A DNA stretch of 24,206 bases from SYFY01 sp043719475. Lineage in GTDB: Bacteria; Pseudomonadota; Gammaproteobacteria; Pseudomonadales; Azotimanducaceae. Every line of letters starts with the position of its first letter. Position 1 is the first letter of the stretch. This document shows, piece after piece, positions 22,519-24,206 of this stretch. Under the pieces are notes generated by a model. The model had not been told where the DNA came from. It made no database searches and was given only the letters and a program-made list of their open reading frames with translations. The translations under genes and the position numbers were made by a program. The DNA is taken from NCBI GenBank assembly GCA_043719475.1, contig JAYSTS010000042.1:1-24206 (forward strand). The letters run 5' to 3'.

Positions 22519-23067
22519 GTGCCCGCGCGGTCACGTGCTACAGACAGCCTCATCCGAAACCCGAAGCAGTTCTGGCTGATCGATTTCAAGCGGCACAACG
22601 CCAGCCAGAAATCCTCGCGCAAAGCGTTCCATGAGCTGGTCGATCGCGTGAGAGCGTCACCGGGAGTCGTCTTGTACGAGGCGGTCGAGTCCGGGGTGCC
22701 AACCTACATGGTGGACGTGATCGCCGGGGCAACGGGCGAGGCAGCCACGCATGTGATGGAGATGATTGGCGTCTCGCAGACCACCTACCGACGCAAAGAC
22801 GAGGCGCGCGAGCCCTTGCCGGACGCCGCAGGCCACCGGGTGATGGGCTTCCTCCGCGTGATGGCCACGCTGCGCCGGCTTCTCGAAGAAAGCGGCGATC
22901 CCCAGCAACTGGTTGAGTTCGACCTGGATACCTGGGTGGCAGGTTGGATGCGCGAGCCGCTGCCCGAACTCGGGAACAAGACACCTGCCGAGATGCTGCG
23001 AAATCCTGAGGGCCAGCGCGTGGTCGAACTGGTTCTCGAGCGCATGCGCGGCGGCCTGCCGGCGTGA
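22519..23067 (+). CDS. ParS/Xre-MbcA-type antitoxin (DUF2384)
   Basis: The reliable part begins at about 22620 (FHELVDRVRASPGVVLYEAVESGVP) and continues through VIAGATGEAATHVMEMIGVSQTTYRRK, a helix-turn-helix, and the DUF2384 region LPDAAGHRVMGFLRVM to TPAEMLRNPEGQRVVELVLERMRGG. This is the antitoxin of the ParS-RES class; it neutralises the toxin and normally represses the operon through its DNA-binding half. Its stop overlaps the toxin GTG by four bases. The start is unclear: the frame is open from 22357 and offers GTG at 22480 and 22519 or TTG, none with a good ribosome site. Residues before about 22610 look unlike the family, perhaps because recombination replaced the native 5' end. I give GTG 22519 as one option. 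Confidence 0.8.
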   Translation: MPARSRATDSLIRNPKQFWLIDFKRHNASQKSSRKAFHELVDRVRASPGVVLYEAVESGVPTYMVDVIAGATGEAATHVMEMIGVSQTTYRRKDEAREPLPDAAGHRVMGFLRVMATLRRLLEESGDPQQLVEFDLDTWVAGWMREPLPELGNKTPAEMLRNPEGQRVVELVLERMRGGLPA

Positions 23068-23537
23068 CGGTGCACCTCTGGCGTGTTGCCTCCGACACGC
23101 CAACCTGGAGCGCGGACGACATGAGCGGCAAGGGCGCCGCCAGCAAGGGCGCGCGGTGGAACCACGCGGGTGAACTCGTCACCTACGCCGCGACCTCGGT
23201 CTCACTGGCGGCCTGGGAGACACGCGCTCACTTCGGCCGTGGAGCGGCGTTGCCATGGAACCGCTTTCTGGTGCGCATCGACGTGCCAGATGATGTTTGG
23301 GCGGCACGGCAAACGATCAGGCGGCCGCCTCCGGTGGGATGGAATGCGATTCCCGAGGGCAATGTGTCGCGCGACGAGGGCTCGGCCTGGCTAAGGGCCG
23401 CTGCTTCGGCATTGCTGGCCGTGCCCTCTGTGATCATCGATGAAGAGGACAACATTCTCATCAACCCTGGCCAAGTGGACAGCGCCCGGATCCTGGCTTC
23501 GAAGGTCAGGCGTTTCGTGTACGACCACAGGGTATGA
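23064..23537 (+). CDS. RES-domain toxin, NAD+ phosphorylase family
   Basis: Predicted 157 residues with a GTG start overlapping the antitoxin TGA (GTGA), the standard arrangement. The residues that name the family are present: R31 in GARWNHAG, E52 in LAAWETRAHF and S122 in AVPSVIIDEEDNILINP. RES toxins degrade NAD+ by phosphorolysis or hydrolysis when freed from antitoxin, stopping growth. Length is normal and no lesion is visible. In this window it has the nearest possible role as a stabilisation module of a mobile or decayed island, being bracketed by transposase fragments. Confidence 0.9.
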   Translation: MTVHLWRVASDTPTWSADDMSGKGAASKGARWNHAGELVTYAATSVSLAAWETRAHFGRGAALPWNRFLVRIDVPDDVWAARQTIRRPPPVGWNAIPEGNVSRDEGSAWLRAAASALLAVPSVIIDEEDNILINPGQVDSARILASKVRRFVYDHRV

Positions 23538-23679
23538 GAGGCGGCGCGGCTGCTTAGCCAAGGCCCCGTGCATCACCGGGAATCGCAGTCGTCACTGACC
23601 CGTAACAGGGCGACGGGCGCACAACGCCTCAGTCTCTGGACCATTTCGTCCGTGGCCAGACTGCTCCCATCCTCCAGCG

Positions 23680-23997
23680 ATGCCGATATCAACCGCTCAG
23701 CAAACCAGTCAGTCCGGCACGCGCTATCACCGGCATCAGCCCGAAGACACCTCGCTCTACCCGATCATCGAGCAGAACCTGCCGGTCTTGCGGGATTCGC
23801 TACAGCAAGAGGAAGCCTCGCTACCGGGGTTCGTACTCGCCGAATTCGAGGACTATCTGCGCTGCGGCCGGCTCGAACATGGGTTCGTGCGGGTGAAGTG
23901 CCCCCTGCGTCAGACGGCAACTCACGAGGCCACACCTCCAACTCACGAGGCCACACCTCGGGAAACGGAAGAACTAAGGGGCGGATTGAACCATTAG
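23680..23997 (+). pseudogene. N-terminal zinc-binding fragment of an IS91-family-like transposase
   Basis: After ATG 23680 the protein reads YHRHQPEDTSLYPIIEQNLP, then LPGFVLAEFEDYLRCGRLEHGFVRVKC. This is the start of IS91-type transposases, whose N-terminal zinc-binding domain continues with further Cys pairs. Here similarity breaks immediately after VRVKC. The frame then passes through two copies of a 21-bp repeat (THEATP-containing) and stops at 23997. The remaining several hundred residues, including the catalytic Tyr region, are absent. I read it as a truncated remnant whose breakpoint is near 23905. Confidence 0.6.
23918..23959 (+). repeat. 21-bp direct repeat, two exact copies
   Basis: The 21-bp unit at 23918-23938 is repeated exactly at 23939-23959, adjacent and in frame. 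It lies just behind the breakpoint of the IS91-like fragment. Each copy begins CAACTCACGAGG and ends CACACCTC. Confidence 0.85.
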
Positions 23998-24206
23998 GAA
24001 TCAGCATTCAGGGGAGAGAAGAATCAGCTGAATTCGGGCTCACCGACCAGCTGAAGTCGATCTGGATTGAGACCGGAGTCGTAGAAAAGGTGAATCTCTG
24101 ACGGTCCACCATACCTCTGGCAGCCCCGGGCAGCTAGAGGCCAAGAGTGAACTGCGGCTACCCCAGCAGCCCATCACCGAATCGTTTCCACTTCCGGGCG
24201 TTGCCC
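23998..24206. other. right edge, no recognised gene
   Basis: A plus frame shared with the region upstream ends at 24101 with EFGLTDQLKSIWIETGVVEK, which has protein-like composition but no family I recognise. The last 100 bases show no feature. This may be the 3' part of the same decayed element or the edge of the next gene. Confidence 0.3.

Noticed and set aside
22386..22622. 78-codon minus frame with protein-like composition upstream of the antitoxin
   Set aside because: No recognised family, no ribosome site, and it lies over a probable recombination junction.

Overview
The window looks like a chromosomal segment of a moderately GC-rich gammaproteobacterium, probably an environmental one. 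This rests on gene content only: a DUF2970 membrane protein, a KpsF/GutQ-type sugar isomerase, an LplT-PlsC type fusion, a TonB-type lipoprotein, several 2-oxoglutarate dioxygenases and a ParS-RES module. No rRNA, tRNA or CRISPR array was seen.

Left part (1-4764). A 3'-truncated small gene (90-260), a hotdog-type thioesterase and two adjacent decayed genes (an LLM flavin oxidoreductase with two frameshifts and a missing middle, and a membrane protein with two in-frame stops) are followed by a TonB-domain lipoprotein on the minus strand. Divergent from it runs a compact plus-strand operon: a small conserved protein, a PhyH-type dioxygenase, a DUF2970 membrane protein and an isopenicillin-N-synthase-type dioxygenase. 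The first three are joined by 4-bp stop/start overlaps; the last follows after 6 bp.

Middle (4765-15061). A minus-strand operon DUF1993 - GH20 beta-N-acetylhexosaminidase - N-acetylhexosamine-kinase-like phosphotransferase suggests amino-sugar release and phosphorylation. It diverges from a CBS-less SIS-domain isomerase across a perfect 13-bp palindrome. Then come a minus-strand cystathionine gamma-synthase/lyase-type PLP enzyme plus GNAT acetyltransferase, and a plus-strand pair of a secreted TPR protein and an MbnH-like di-heme enzyme whose signal peptide has no canonical start codon. A TauD dioxygenase overlaps an MFS-acyltransferase fusion whose stop codon lies in a 15-bp tandem repeat.

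Degraded island (15062-16583). No intact gene is convincing here. An integron attC site at 15774-15873 and a matching core site at 15204 define a lone gene cassette of about 660 bp. Next to it are relics of a signal-peptide gene and of a TPR-type regulator C-terminus.

Right part (16584-24206). A tight plus-strand operon encodes an SMP-30/gluconolactonase-like protein, a CrtC-like lipocalin-fold protein, a class I acyl-CoA ligase, a DUF6285-like protein and an APH-fold kinase homologue with the catalytic Asp replaced by Ala; it plausibly activates and modifies an unknown carboxylic acid. A PNPOx-fold protein follows. The end holds a ParS-RES toxin-antitoxin pair between two fragments resembling an IS91-type transposase, in an order that does not match one intact element.
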